DNA from: Tethya wilhelma
Taxonomy: Eukaryota; Porifera; Demospongiae; Tethyida; Tethyidae
Length of the DNA: 64,000 nt
Assembly (NCBI GenBank): GCA_964030475.1
Contig: CAXIPT010000002.1
Span: forward strand, 6,029,820-6,093,819
Reading direction: 5' to 3'
Shown: positions 1 through 10,826 of the stretch, in pieces
Layout of the letters: the number at the start of each line of letters is the position of its first letter
Numbering within the stretch: the first letter of the stretch is position 1
Program-made: the position numbers and the translations under genes
The notes under the pieces: generated by a model
Databases searched by the model: none
The model's input: the letters and a program-made list of their open reading frames with translations, nothing else
What the model was told of the DNA's origin: nothing

Positions 1-287
1 CAATTTCGGCACATGACTACTTCATTTTTTATACCCAACTTTTGCCTGGCCAGCAGTCTATATAGTCCACTACTTAGCCAACTGATTAGTAGGAACTGAA
101 ATTGAACTGAATTGAATGCAGGTGGTACTATTGTACAGTTCATTGGATTTACGAAACTGAGGATCCGGATCAAGATTAAAAATGAAGTAGTCATGTGCCG
201 AAATTGAGACATCATCTTGTTCCAATACTTTTTACTGCACTGCCCATTCCTACACTGCTTATTTTTTTGAAATTTTTACTACTTGTT
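1..287. mobile_element. palindromic MITE, 5' end cut by the window
   Basis: The segment begins inside an element whose inner arms are inverted copies of each other: it starts with CAATTTCGGCACATGACTAC and the same sequence returns inverted near 184-207. The outer part of the right arm (about 212-285) matches the right end of the complete copy at 8580-8976. The left outer arm lies before the window. No coding capacity is seen. Confidence 0.75.
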
Positions 288-594
288 TTATGTAAGAATG
301 GGCTATGACAGCTTACTATTCAATTTCTCGCATGTTTTTAGAAACTACAAGACATTTTGAGTGAGCCATCGGGTATTTTTGTCAACAAGAGTTAGTCTGC
401 AATTACCTGAGAAACTGGCTAAAGCATCATTCTGCTCTACTACTGCATATAGTGTTCTGGCAGTATCACGAAGGGGCGTGTCCATGTGATACCTCACTGT
501 ACGTACTATAATTATTATTCCCTGCCGTGAAATCTAGCTATAAATTTGAATATTGAAAACTACTAAGTTGAACTGGTAACCAACTTGAAAATTA

Positions 595-715
595 TAGTTG
601 AATACTGATGACTAAACTAAAAGTTGAATGCTGACGACCAAACTGAAAGTTGAATGCTGATGACCAAATTGAAAGTTGAATGCTGCATGACGACCAAATT
701 GAAAGTTAAAAGCTA
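595..715. repeat. short tandem repeat, about 26 bp unit
   Basis: Four to five imperfect copies of a unit close to GTTGAATGCTGACGACCAAA with a short CTGAAA tail run head to tail. The repeat lies in the noncoding stretch between the MITE (ends 287) and the first exon (906). Nothing else was recognised in 288-905. Confidence 0.7.
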
Positions 716-905
716 ACAACTGAATTGAAGGCATGAATGCTGAACTGAGGATTCAGCTTACGAATGAAATAAAGTTGGAATCATTTTCTTTACTCTGAAT
801 TCAGAATTTTGGCACAAATAAAGCTCCATATACTACATTTCATTGCTTTCAAAATTTTGCTAGTATTAATGCGTACAACACTATACAACATGCTTATACA
901 TGCAG

Positions 906-1779
906 GTTAGACTCTGCCAGTACCTCTAATGGTAAGGATCGAGTAGCATCTGAATTGATTGAGCATGTCAATGAGGATGATCAAGTCAACAAGGATGAAA
1001 CAAAATATTCTGAGATAACAATGAAAACTATTGTTGGACTGCTTTTGTTCTTCATTGTATTGATTTGCACAGTATTCAGCAAAATGACACTGGTCAGCCT
1101 CACTGATTCACTCAGAAACATCACATGGAACTTAACACATGATTTTGATGAAGCTCACAGAACTGCAGCTGTGACCACATACTGGCAGCTACTTCTGGTG
1201 GTCATTATTCCAAATTGTGTCACTTTTGTGTTTGGAGTTATAGGAAAAACCAAAAAATCTTTTCCATGGCCAAACATTACAGCTATAGTGTCTGTAAGTT
1301 TTTCACGCATATAAAGAGCTAGGTCATTGACAAATTGCATGCCATGCAAAATTAAAGCAGTTTTTATGATGAAGTTTTATTCCACACAATAATTTTTTAT
1401 TATTAAAAATATTATTATCTAAATTAATTTTATATTCATGCAGGGGGTTATTTCATCCATATTTGAAGTGATTGCAATGTGTGTGCTAGTCTACCTTGTC
1501 CTTGCTGAACTTCCTTCTGATATTTCCATCTTTCTCTTAAATGGAGTCTTTGGGGTCCAGCTCATCATTGACCTACTACAGAAGCCTTGGAATAAATTCT
1601 TGCTGCTCACAAACCAGGAAACCAGGAAACGAAAAGGATATGACAGAATTGCTTCCATTGAAGATCCCGATTCAGAAATGTCAACATCTGAGTCATCAAA
1701 TCGAGACAGTGTATGGGATTTGCGTATTCGGGTCTTGGGTAAACCTCTTGAGAATAGACTTACAAAGTCCATTGCCTAA
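906..1779 (+). CDS. chitin-synthase-like membrane region, 3' exons (partial)
   Basis: Two exons, 906-1293 (donor GTAAGT) and 1444-1779 (after TTCATGCAG), join in phase 0 and end in TAA. The first exon opens at a splice acceptor, so the 5' part lies upstream. The product has a hydrophilic start and then four hydrophobic segments. The order TYWQLLLVVIIPN, a FPWPNIT loop, then LAELPSDISIFLLNGVFG resembles the multi-TM N-terminal part of animal chitin synthases, which precedes their GT2 catalytic domain. The family call rests on this pattern only. No GT2 motifs follow: the frame closes after a Ser/Asp-rich tail and the next gene begins at 2044. A weak donor (GTAAAC at 1739) lies before the stop, so an alternative exit is possible. 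It may be a truncated paralogue or an alternative 3' end. Confidence 0.4.
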
Positions 1780-2043
1780 TTGCTTCAAGTAGGAGGAATA
1801 ATAGGTCTCATTGTGGTATTGATACAGACCTCTCAACTCACACGGTTTGGTCGTGTGTCACACGCTTTTGGACATCAACTCACGCTCTCACGACCAGTCT
1901 TCAAGAGTCTTTGACTTCTCACGGGNAGTGCCCCTCCACTAATGATGGTCCATCCACTAGGGAGTGGGTCCTGGTGGATGTGGCAAACAATAGCCAGAGA
2001 GCAGAGAGGAACCACTGAGAGGCTTAGAGAGAAATACTTGCTA

Positions 2044-3921
2044 ATGGCCTCCAAAGCCAAGGTAAGAAGTAACCACCAATGTAACCACTGAAGGTTGTGG
2101 TTGAGGACTTGAGGTTACATGATGAATATGTAACAATAACACGTATTGTGAGTGGTCTAGGAGTGGTTACATGATCTCCATTTGTTCCTCAGGAAATAGT
2201 CAATAGACGAGAGCCAGAAGTACCATCCGCTAGCTACACCTCCTCTGCTTTAGATCATGCTGAGTCAGCATCAATAATGGGAGCCCTACAAGCTCTAGAA
2301 ACGGAGAAAAGTATCCTCCAACAGAGAGTGGAAGATGCTGAGAGACGAATCCAGACTGAGAAACAACGAGCTGAAATGGCAGAGACAAACTTTCAACAGG
2401 TGTGACCTATTGTGGTTGAAAATGTTTTGTACCTGATGTAGTGAAATGTTTCCTTGTATCTAGGCTACCTCCATTGACCTTTCAGTGAGCTGGGTACAAG
2501 TCTAATGAAATTAATTTTTCTTATATGCTTCTCAGGCTGAGAGAACTATCCTGTCTTTACGTCAGTCAGTGGAGGTTGCTGAAAGAAGAGTTGAAGAATT
2601 TCAAGCTGGTGGTCAACTTCGAGAGGTATATAATTCCTTTACCATAAATATTCATTTTTTGAGCTTCAACTATAATAGATAATCACTACTACTGTATGGT
2701 GGGAAAGTTTTGCGGAGTTAGCTTTCGCTAATCACGATCCAGCTGGGAAAGTTTTAATCTGTGAAACTAGTTTTCCAAAATACATTATATGTATGAGCTT
2801 GCACAGCTAATCTGCAAAAGTTAAACCGCAAAAATATTTGACTGCGAAAGTTTGACATCGTAAAACTTTCCCGCTAAATAGTAATCGATTCTATAGATTG
2901 TATGATTATGCATGTGTACGAGTTATTATGTGACAGCAGTTATAGAGTTTGTGTCTATAATTTAATTTGCAAACACAATGTAGTGGTGTGGGTGATTGTA
3001 TGATAAATGTGTTTTTTTAGGCAATGCAAACTGGAACAGAAGCTAGGATACATCATGCAATCATGATTGTACCCGTAATAAAATATCTTTTTCTGTTATT
3101 TATAGGTCACCCAAAGAGCTCAAACTGCTGAGGCAGCATTGCAAGACCTAGAGTGTCAGCATTGGGTCATCGAGAAGGATGAGATTGTGTTCTCTGAGAG
3201 AGAGCTGGGCCGAGGAGGATGGGGAGTGGTGAAGGTTGCCAAATTTAGAGGAATTGACGTTGCAGCAAAAGAATTATTTCAACAAATCTCTCAATTTTAT
3301 CGTCTTCTGTTCATTCGTGAGATGAACATGGCCGCTCGTATTCGCCACCCTAATCTAGTTCAGTTCATAGGAGCCACCCTGGAAAACGAGCCAATCATTC
3401 TCACTGAGCTGATGTCCACTAGTCTCAGAGCTGTGTTGGAACGAGGTCCAATCTCCCACGCTCAGATTGTCTCCATCAGTCTAGACGTGGCTAGAGCTCT
3501 CAACTACCTCCATCTAATGAAACCAGACCCCATAATTCACCGTGACATCAGCAGCGCCAATGTTCTTCTCAATCCCTTACCCGACAATCAGTGGAAGGCC
3601 AAAATCTCTGATTATGGTTCCGTGAATCTTATGCGCCAGCTAAAGACAGTAGGACCAGGCTCACCAGTCTGCGCAGCTCCTGAAGCTAGAGACCCAGCCC
3701 AGCAATCTCCTAAGATGGACATTTTTAGTTTTGGAATCCTGTTGATAGAAATGCTGACGGATAGATTTCCTGAAGTGGCCTCTCGCAATCATTTGATTGG
3801 TTCAATTGAGCATCGTGGTTATGTTTCTCTCATCAGACGATGTTTGACAGTAGAGAAGGACCATCGACCTAGTGCCAGTGACATCATCACAGAACTAGGG
3901 AAAAGTGAGAAAAAAAATTAG
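2044..3921 (+). CDS. coiled-coil TKL-type protein kinase
   Basis: Four exons (2044-2061, 2193-2399, 2536-2625, 3106-3921), all phase 0, encode 376 residues. ATG at 2044 opens a six-codon first exon. Residues about 25-120 are Glu/Gln/Arg-rich with heptad-like spacing, a predicted coiled coil. The kinase domain follows: glycine loop GRGGWG (140-145), VAAK lysine 160, alpha-C Glu 177, catalytic loop HRDISSAN (250-257), DYG in place of DFG (274-276), then an APE-like AAPEA. All catalytic residues are present, so an active Ser/Thr or dual-specificity kinase is expected; the catalytic loop lacks the usual HRDLK lysine. Short coiled-coil TKL kinases of this kind are expanded in sponges (recollection, not checked). 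The third intron carries a MITE. The substrate is unknown. Confidence 0.88.
2690..2880. mobile_element. MITE in kinase intron 3
   Basis: The ends are inverted copies: GGGAAAGTTTTGCG near 2701 and CGTAAAACTTTCCCGC near 2859-2874. The inside contains further GAAAGTTT/AAACTTTC blocks. A related, diverged element lies at about 27375-27602 in an intron of the first TMEM175-like gene. Confidence 0.65.
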
Positions 3922-6095
3922 GAATAATATAGAGTTGATCACACCAGGAATACATTTTGTAAGTTTTGTTGTCATTGTTTTGGATATTTTCGTTGTTGTC
4001 TAGTTATATAACTTACTACTGAAATATAAAATTTTAACAATTATTAATAATATTATGTTATGACCTTTGTTTTTGTGCCTTAATCGCAATGTAATGAAAC
4101 AACAAATTATCTGTGAAGATAGCAAACTTGTAGGCCAGCTATAATTAAGCCACACAATTGTGTAACGTTTCAATGCATTAACCAGCAATTAAGAGTCAGC
4201 TTAATTTCACTTTAAGTGTTGCTGATGTGCTATGGAATAGTAGAGCTAGGTTTCTTGGCCTGAGAATATTCCATATTAAGGAGATATAAAGCAGCAAACT
4301 CGAGTTAAAAAAGGAGGGCAAAATTTAGTGGGAATAATGTTCCATTTCTACCTGTGACTGCCACATTAATTTTGCTTTCAGTCTCTGCCATCACCTGATT
4401 GCTACTTTTGCCTTGCTATCATGATGGTAGTAACAAACCTCTACCTCCACTGTGGTATATAGCAACACAGCTCCTATACAGCTGAATTTATTTATGACTT
4501 ATAGTTACTTCACTTTTGTCTGCCATATTGTCCTAAGAGTGATTGTAATAATGATTAGGATGATTGACTGGCTTTGAATGTGCCAAAAACTGTTAAAGCT
4601 AACTTTGCATGTTAAAATTGGCATTGTTCCTACAATTTTAATCGGATAGACTGTATTTCTTATGTACCTCATGCATGCAATGATTGAGGTGCTCAGTATA
4701 TATGTCCCTCACAAGTCCTAAGTTAGTAGACTAAGTATAACTTACAAGAGACACATTATCCTAGGCTTGAGCACCTCAATATCACATCAATATGACATTG
4801 TACTAATGTAACTAGTTATAATTTTATTATAGTATTATATTGATATGAAAGTGTGGAAAAAATGAATAATAATTATTTGCAAAAGGTGTATGCTCATGCA
4901 TTGTTGTCTACCACCTATGAGCAACCAAGCTAGTAGAAGATAGATTATATTTAATTTATTCTTGTTATACAAAAAAATTCATGAAAAATTTGCTGGTATA
5001 CTCACGGTTTACATAACACCTTAACTCAGTGATGCATAACTGTACTTATTTAGGTATGTCACCTCCAAGTTCCAACATGTTGTGTATACTTAGTCTATCA
5101 AGCTAGACCCTCCTCCTTCGTTGCATGCAACGTGACGAAGGAGGAGGGTCTAGCTCAATGGACTAGTGTATACTATACTGCAGTATGAATTATAACTGGA
5201 CAATTATCAAGTATGTAGACATGCACATGGATGTACACTGTTGTCTGATAGAATAATCGAGATATACTCTAAACATGAATATCATTACCCTACTTTCTAC
5301 CATTCAGTACCTATAAATGGTCCATGATTGTCTGTACATCCAACTCTCCAAGCCCTTTAGATCAAAATTTAATGTACTAACTCTCAATCAGTATAGACTA
5401 TTTACAGCCTGTTGATACCTTCATCTATATCACCAGGCTGTAAATGAATTGTTGTGTTTATAGCTTGTCAAGCCTGAATTTTATGTGTGATTAATTGTTT
5501 ATAAACAAGTCAATGATTAAGTTGAGAAATGTCTTACAAAGTTTGACCATAAGACTTCCTGTTAACCTGCAATTTCTCATGGGCCTGATATCAACCAGCT
5601 GCTGCAGGTGGTGTTTGTCATTGTTATAGCAAAATTGTGTATACTATAATTATAACACCATATACATACACAAAGCTATGTATGTACAGCGAGACTGCAT
5701 GTTACTTACTATACTTTGGCCCTTTAGCTCCATAATAATACATTGTTGTCTTTGAACTGACCACATGAGGATTGACATTGTACATTATTGTGCCGATTGT
5801 ACATGTTAGGTAGATGAGTGGGTGTGCTAATAGTGACTAAGCAGCTATAGTCAATACTAATATGGCAATGTTCTGGGCTATCGTAGACTTCCTGCTGACA
5901 TGTAAATTAGGCTGATTCGGGGACAGCTAACCAACATTCTTTGGAATCAGTATAGTGAAATGGATTATAAGCTGCATGAGTTACTGGATATCTAACATCT
6001 GTTACTATTTTATGGTGATACAAAATAATTATTAAAGGTGGCTTAACGTGCTACCTGCTAAACTCCAGCTCTCGCAATTTGAAAAAAAAAATAAA
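3922..6095. other. intergenic, no gene recognised
   Basis: AT-rich sequence between the kinase stop and the next start codon. No ORF with splice signals or protein-like composition was found on either strand. It contains one strong hairpin (5101-5155). Confidence 0.6.
5101..5155. repeat. perfect 21-bp foldback hairpin
   Basis: Arms 5101-5121 and 5135-5155 are exact reverse complements (AGCTAGACCCTCCTCCTTCGT), with a 13-nt loop containing GCATGC. It could be a minimal MITE relic; no function is assigned. Confidence 0.85.
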
Positions 6096-7581
6096 ATGAA
6101 TACCCTTCTGTGGTTAATACTTATTCTCTCACCAGGTGAGTTATGGTAACTAAGTATAAAAGTATTACTATAGATGCACTGATAGACAAACTCATGTACG
6201 TATAATACTATTATGGTATTATAGTAAATTATTAACTGCCTGGATTTACTATTTAACAAAACTAATGTATATGTAACTCAAAATCTGTAATAGGTTTTAC
6301 ACTTGCCACTGACTGGCAGTGCACACCATTGAGCAGTGGCAGAGCTAGAATTCACACTGGTGCTCTCTTTGGACCAAATGCATTAACTATCAATCAAGTA
6401 GTCCGTTCACAGCCTGGTGTTATCTTCATCTACACCATTCCACCAAATCAACTCTCCACGTCCTGTAATGGAAAAATCAACACCATTGAGCACTGCTACT
6501 ATTCTCACGATACAAATTTCTGGCTAGGAAGACAAGCTAGATTCACATTTTTCAAACTTGAACAAACGAGCAGTCAAAATAGCTTTAGGATTGTAGATCA
6601 GTTCGATGTCACCAGTGTAATACGATGGGAAATATGCAGTAGATTCATTTGTTGTGATAGCTTTGAGGTACCTGGTCGTGTACTGGATATCTCAAGAAAT
6701 ACAGCCTTCAGTTTTGGGGTTCAATCCCCACCAGGCAGCGACTTCAGTCTCCTGGGATATCATGACTCATTGGGATTCAACGTACAAGCATATAGGTCAA
6801 GTGGCACTTATGATTTGGATCGTCTTACACCTGGTCAAGTGGCTCTTCGAGCTCTAAGGTTTAATGTGTCTGGTGAGTTCATGATTTACAAACTTGTATG
6901 TACACAATCACTAGCTACATGAAGCTCTCACGCATCCATGCTCGTACATGCATGTATATACAATGTAGTGCAATGAAGCATGCATGCATTAACTGATTGC
7001 AGCAAACACACACACTCATATCAGCTGAAATTCCAACTACACCCAAACCCACGTCAACTGAAACGACTTCACCCGAACCCACATCACCTGAAATGACTTC
7101 ACCCGAACCCACATCACCTGAAATGACTTCACCCGAACCCACATCACCTGAAATGACTTCAACCAAACCCACATTACCTGAAATGACTTCAACCAAACCC
7201 ACATTAACTGAAATGACTTCAACCAAACCCACATTACCTGAAATGACTTCACCCAAACCCACATTACCTGAAGTGCCTTCACCCGAGTTACCACTTCTAG
7301 ATTCCAGTGTAAAGTTAAAGGCGAATGGTTCTGAGCCGGTCGTAAACTCAAACAGAGCAACCATCATAGCCACAGTACTTACCTTGGTACTCTTACTGAC
7401 AGCAGTAGTCATAGTGACTACCATATTCACTATCTGGAGGAGAATACACATCAAAAGAAGAAAGGAGAACAACCCACCCATGCCGCCAAGTGAGTATGAG
7501 AATTCAACTTCACATTTATGCAGGGAAGGAACTACATCACAAGAAAATCCAGTATATGAAATAATTAATGCTGTAAATTAA
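6096..7581 (+). CDS. type I receptor-like protein, mucin-like stalk, Tyr-motif tail
   Basis: Three exons, 6096-6135, 6294-6872 and 7025-7581, join in phase (1,1) to 391 residues. The first exon plus the start of the second encode a signal peptide (MNTLLWLILILSP, then GFTLATDW). About 190 residues of ectodomain with several Cys follow; I do not recognise the fold. Next comes a Thr/Ser/Pro stalk made of 10-residue repeats such as TSPEMTSPEP, a single TM helix (ATIIATVLTLVLLLTAVVIV) and a basic stop-transfer stretch. The short tail holds SEYENS (a YxN, Grb2-SH2-like motif) and ENPVYEII (NPxY and YxxI). Signalling or endocytic sorting is inferred from these motifs only. The acceptor at 7024 was preferred over one at about 7002 because only it keeps the frame. 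Confidence 0.75.
7060..7275 (+). repeat. 30-bp coding minisatellite in the stalk
   Basis: About seven units of 30 bp (ACTTCACCCGAACCCACATC followed by ACCTGAAATG, with variants) encode the TSPEPTSPEM stalk. Because the unit is a multiple of three, copy-number changes would alter stalk length without breaking the frame. Confidence 0.85.
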
Positions 7582-8579
7582 CCTGTATATTTTAATACAT
7601 TCCCATGACATTGTATTGATAATAATTATTATACTATGAGACTTTCTTAATTTGTATTTTGACTGTACATTGATTGCTGAATATTGTTGTGACATATTGT
7701 TGGTTTATTCCCTGCTATTATTATCTACGTATGGAATACTATAATTTTGAGTGAGACTCTATCCGTGTGACTCTAAGTTGTACTGTAAACCTTATTATAC
7801 TGTGTACTGAATCAGTTATTACTGAATATTGTGGTAGAAAGATTAATTTCAAATGTATGCATGGTTGATATAATTGATATAGATATATTATTTCTGACCG
7901 TATTATAACAATTATATATAGTTTGCCACGGTGAGCAAAATAATTATTAATGTTGCCAGTATATATCATACGCACGGTAGTACGTATAGTAGGAATGGGC
8001 CGAATGTCCCATAGACACAATACAAAATGTTTATGATCATAAAAATCTAGCAAAACAAAAGTAAACCTTCAAACTTGCTCAGAGGTTCTCACTGACATAT
8101 TATCAATTGCCTGCAAGGCCTAAAACTCACAAAAACTTTCCTCGGCACTCGTAGAGAGCGCTAGTGGGAAGCCACCATAGTGCCATTTTTGTTCTGCTAA
8201 CGTACTTACTTAGTCTACTTACTTCCTAACTGACTTACTCGAAAAGGATTTCCAGAGAACCAGAATGTGTTGAGCCAACTGTGACAGCACAAAGTAAGTT
8301 CTTTTCATAGGTACTACATTCCTTGATACTCGTTTTCATCACAAATAAGCCTAAACAAAAACTAGAAAGGTTTGAAACTTAGTGTATAAATTATGGCATG
8401 TACTACAATTCAGCCATCTTTGTAGGTAGAGTTCAGAGGTCATTATCCACGTGACATTATTATGCGCATGCGCATTACTCATTAGCCTCTTCCAGTATGA
8501 GGGTCTACTACTCAAGCTTTTTGTATAGACTAAACAGTCTCTGGTAGTCTCCCCACTGTAGTGTTGAAAAAAGTGAATG
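7582..8579. other. 3' flank with an interspersed repeat from about 7990
   Basis: 7582-7985 is AT-rich with no gene seen; it may hold the 3' UTR. From about 7990 (GGAATGGGCCGAATGTCCCA) to about 8340 the sequence is related to 20236-20480 and 20793-20880 inside MON1 intron 19, so it is an interspersed repeat. TGCGCATGCGCA at 8463-8474 is an NRF1-like palindrome, but no start codon follows nearby. Confidence 0.55.
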
Positions 8580-8976
8580 TACAAGTAGTAAAAATTTCAA
8601 AAAAATTAGTAGTGTAGGAATGGGCAGTGCAGTAAAAAGTATTGGAACAAGGCGTGTCTCAATTTCGGCACATGACTACTTCATTTTTTTATACCCAACT
8701 CTTGGCTGGTAGCCCAGTTTAAGTTACCTGTTTGCTACAGTTTGCTCCACTGCTTAGCCTACTAATTATAGTAGAAATTTGAACCAATGCAATAAGCTAT
8801 GGCACTATTGTACTGATCATTGCATTTATGACACTTATAGGATCCTAATAAGGGATCAAGAATTAATAAAAATGAAGTAGTCATGTGCCGAAATTGAGAC
8901 ACGCCTTGTTCCAATACTTTTTACTGCACTGCCCATTCCTACACTACTAATTTTTTTGAAATTTTTACTACTTGTA
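8580..8976. mobile_element. long-palindrome MITE, complete copy
   Basis: The element is about 397 bp and has inverted arms of more than 100 bp. It opens TACAAGTAGTAAAAATTTCA and closes with the inverted copy ending ACTACTTGTA. Inside are GGAATGGGCAGTGCAGTAAA and CAATTTCGGCACATGACTAC, each also inverted in the right arm. If TA is the target duplication, it would fit a Tc1/mariner-type non-autonomous element (inference). Confidence 0.85.
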
Positions 8977-9143
8977 TAGGTAGGTCTCAAAGGTTTACAC
9001 ACGCATGCGCAGAAATTCCGACAAGAGCGGGTCCACGTGCACCTGTAGCGGCGCGGCATGTGCGTGTGATAATTCTTAATCTTAATTGCATACTTATGGC
9101 TAAGACCAATTATTGTACTAATAATTATTTTGAGAATGGAATT

Positions 9144-9947
9144 TTAATCTACTGGCTCATACTTCTTTGTTTCCTTGTTATACTTTGCCGGAGTTCCAAT
9201 GTAGCCGTAAATGGCTGTCAATACGGTCTTAGGTTCTCTTGGAGAAGGAAGCATCAAAGATTCAAACTGAATTTCACTGAGAGGAAACACATTGGATGTC
9301 TCAACAACTATATTATCAGTTATACTATCACGAAAGTAAGCATACTTCATTGTTTTCCCACCGTCTGGTGAATACCAGGCCTGAATGTCGACCATGGCAT
9401 TGTACCATTTCTGACTGGCACCTTTTTGTGGCAGTACACCCGATGATTCGTCAAGAACTTCAATCTTGTACGAGTAGTCTGTCCCATTTGTTATGACGAG
9501 ATATTAATTTTCTTGCCTAATATTTCTGCTAAAATTGTCCCAACCCTCTCAAGCTCTGGCTTACAATCATCAAGACCAGCTATTTTGCCGTCTTCGTGTG
9601 CAAAGCATATTCCAAAATCAAAATCATAGTCATGTTCGATCATTTTACCATTTCTGAACGCTCCCAGAAGAGAACCATCGCTAATAAACCACACCGGCTT
9701 CAGTTTCGTCGTCTCGTTGGTTTTCAACGTTTTGAGGACTTTATAAACTTCTTTCACCAGCTTCATCTGAGTAGGTTTCCACTTCTTGGTCCTTTCACGA
9801 TAACTCTCTATGGAATCAGGGTTTGTGAGTCCCCAGCAGTCATAGGAATATTCACTGGCGCCACCCCCACCGCTCTATCTCCGTATCTTGATCGGCACTT
9901 GGGCTGGGCTTTTCACAGGCCGCAGTCTGGCGGACAGCTTCACTCAT
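9144..9947 (-). pseudogene. LicD/fukutin-family protein copy, frameshifted
   Basis: On the minus strand ATG at 9947 opens MSEAVRQTAACEKPSPSADQ. After a shift of frame near 9870 comes a block with YDCWGLTNPDS, then SDGSLLGAFRNGKMIEHDYD, which is the LicD signature (GSLLGAxR followed by an Asp cluster that binds metal). The frame stops at 9491, and a -1 shift there restores TNGTDYSYKIEV and a C-terminal half ending ETKKYEPVD at 9144. LicD-type proteins transfer phosphocholine, or in the fukutin/FKRP branch ribitol-phosphate, onto glycans. Two breaks in about 800 bp and no introns suggest a decayed or retroposed copy; two base errors in the assembly are the alternative. Confidence 0.7.
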
Positions 9948-10330
9948 TTTTCAGGGAGGATCGGATAGATTTCTGTCTAGAAACAGTAAAGATTCCCAAG
10001 GATGGCAGAGTTAGGCCCTTAACAATGTGATAATTATAATCAACTTCTGCGTCAAGTTTTCAGCCATGCTGCCGCGATGCATGACGTAGACCAAGTCATT
10101 CGTCTTTTCGTCATCCAAATATCTTCAATTGAGAAGATGAATGATCCTACAGTTAAGCAATTTGCAGCGAATTGACACCGAACTTCAACATTCATCGAGC
10201 ATGCAGAGCTGTGCCTGAGATCGAGATGACTTGGCGACCAATTTGGGAAAGTGGTCGTCAAGATAACTTGCAAATTAGAAGGGCGGGGTCATACACAAAT
10301 TGTGTCAACTCAGCAGCATACCAACAAGAC
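9948..10330. other. spacer between divergent LicD-like copy and MON1
   Basis: No coding exon is supported. A 73-codon minus-strand ORF (10052-10273) has no recognisable content. The stretch probably includes the MON1 5' UTR and promoter. Confidence 0.45.
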
Positions 10331-10767
10331 ATGGCTGCTCAGGACTCTAGTGGTCTTCCCGACCCTGCAGCGGCGCTGAGAGGAGACCAAGTGAGCAAAT
10401 TTGTCGTCGGAGTCAAACAAAAAGAAGAAGAAGGCCATGGTGTCGACCTTAGCGAGCTGGAAACAAGGTAGAAGCAGAAGAGCGAGTAAAAGGGAAACAC
10501 CGTGCAGGCTTTGTTGATAATTTGTGCCTATGGTACAAATGAAAAGCATTGGTCCAGTCATAGTCCAGTATAAACAATGTCATATCATTATTATCTATAC
10601 TGTAGGTGACCTTTAATATCACTTTATTATTTAAAAGTTTGGACCTTGTTCCCCGGGCCACTTTTTCCCTCAAAAATATATCTGAGAAATGAGAGCCTGG
10701 GAATGAGTCTATCTATGAGTTAATCTTTTTAAAGAGAACTAAGTAGTTCGATTGTATTTGTGCTCAT

Positions 10768-10826
<59 letters not shown>

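Noticed and set aside
10052..10273. 73-codon minus-strand ORF between the LicD-like copy and MON1
   Set aside because: No recognisable protein features, and it overlaps the likely MON1 promoter region.
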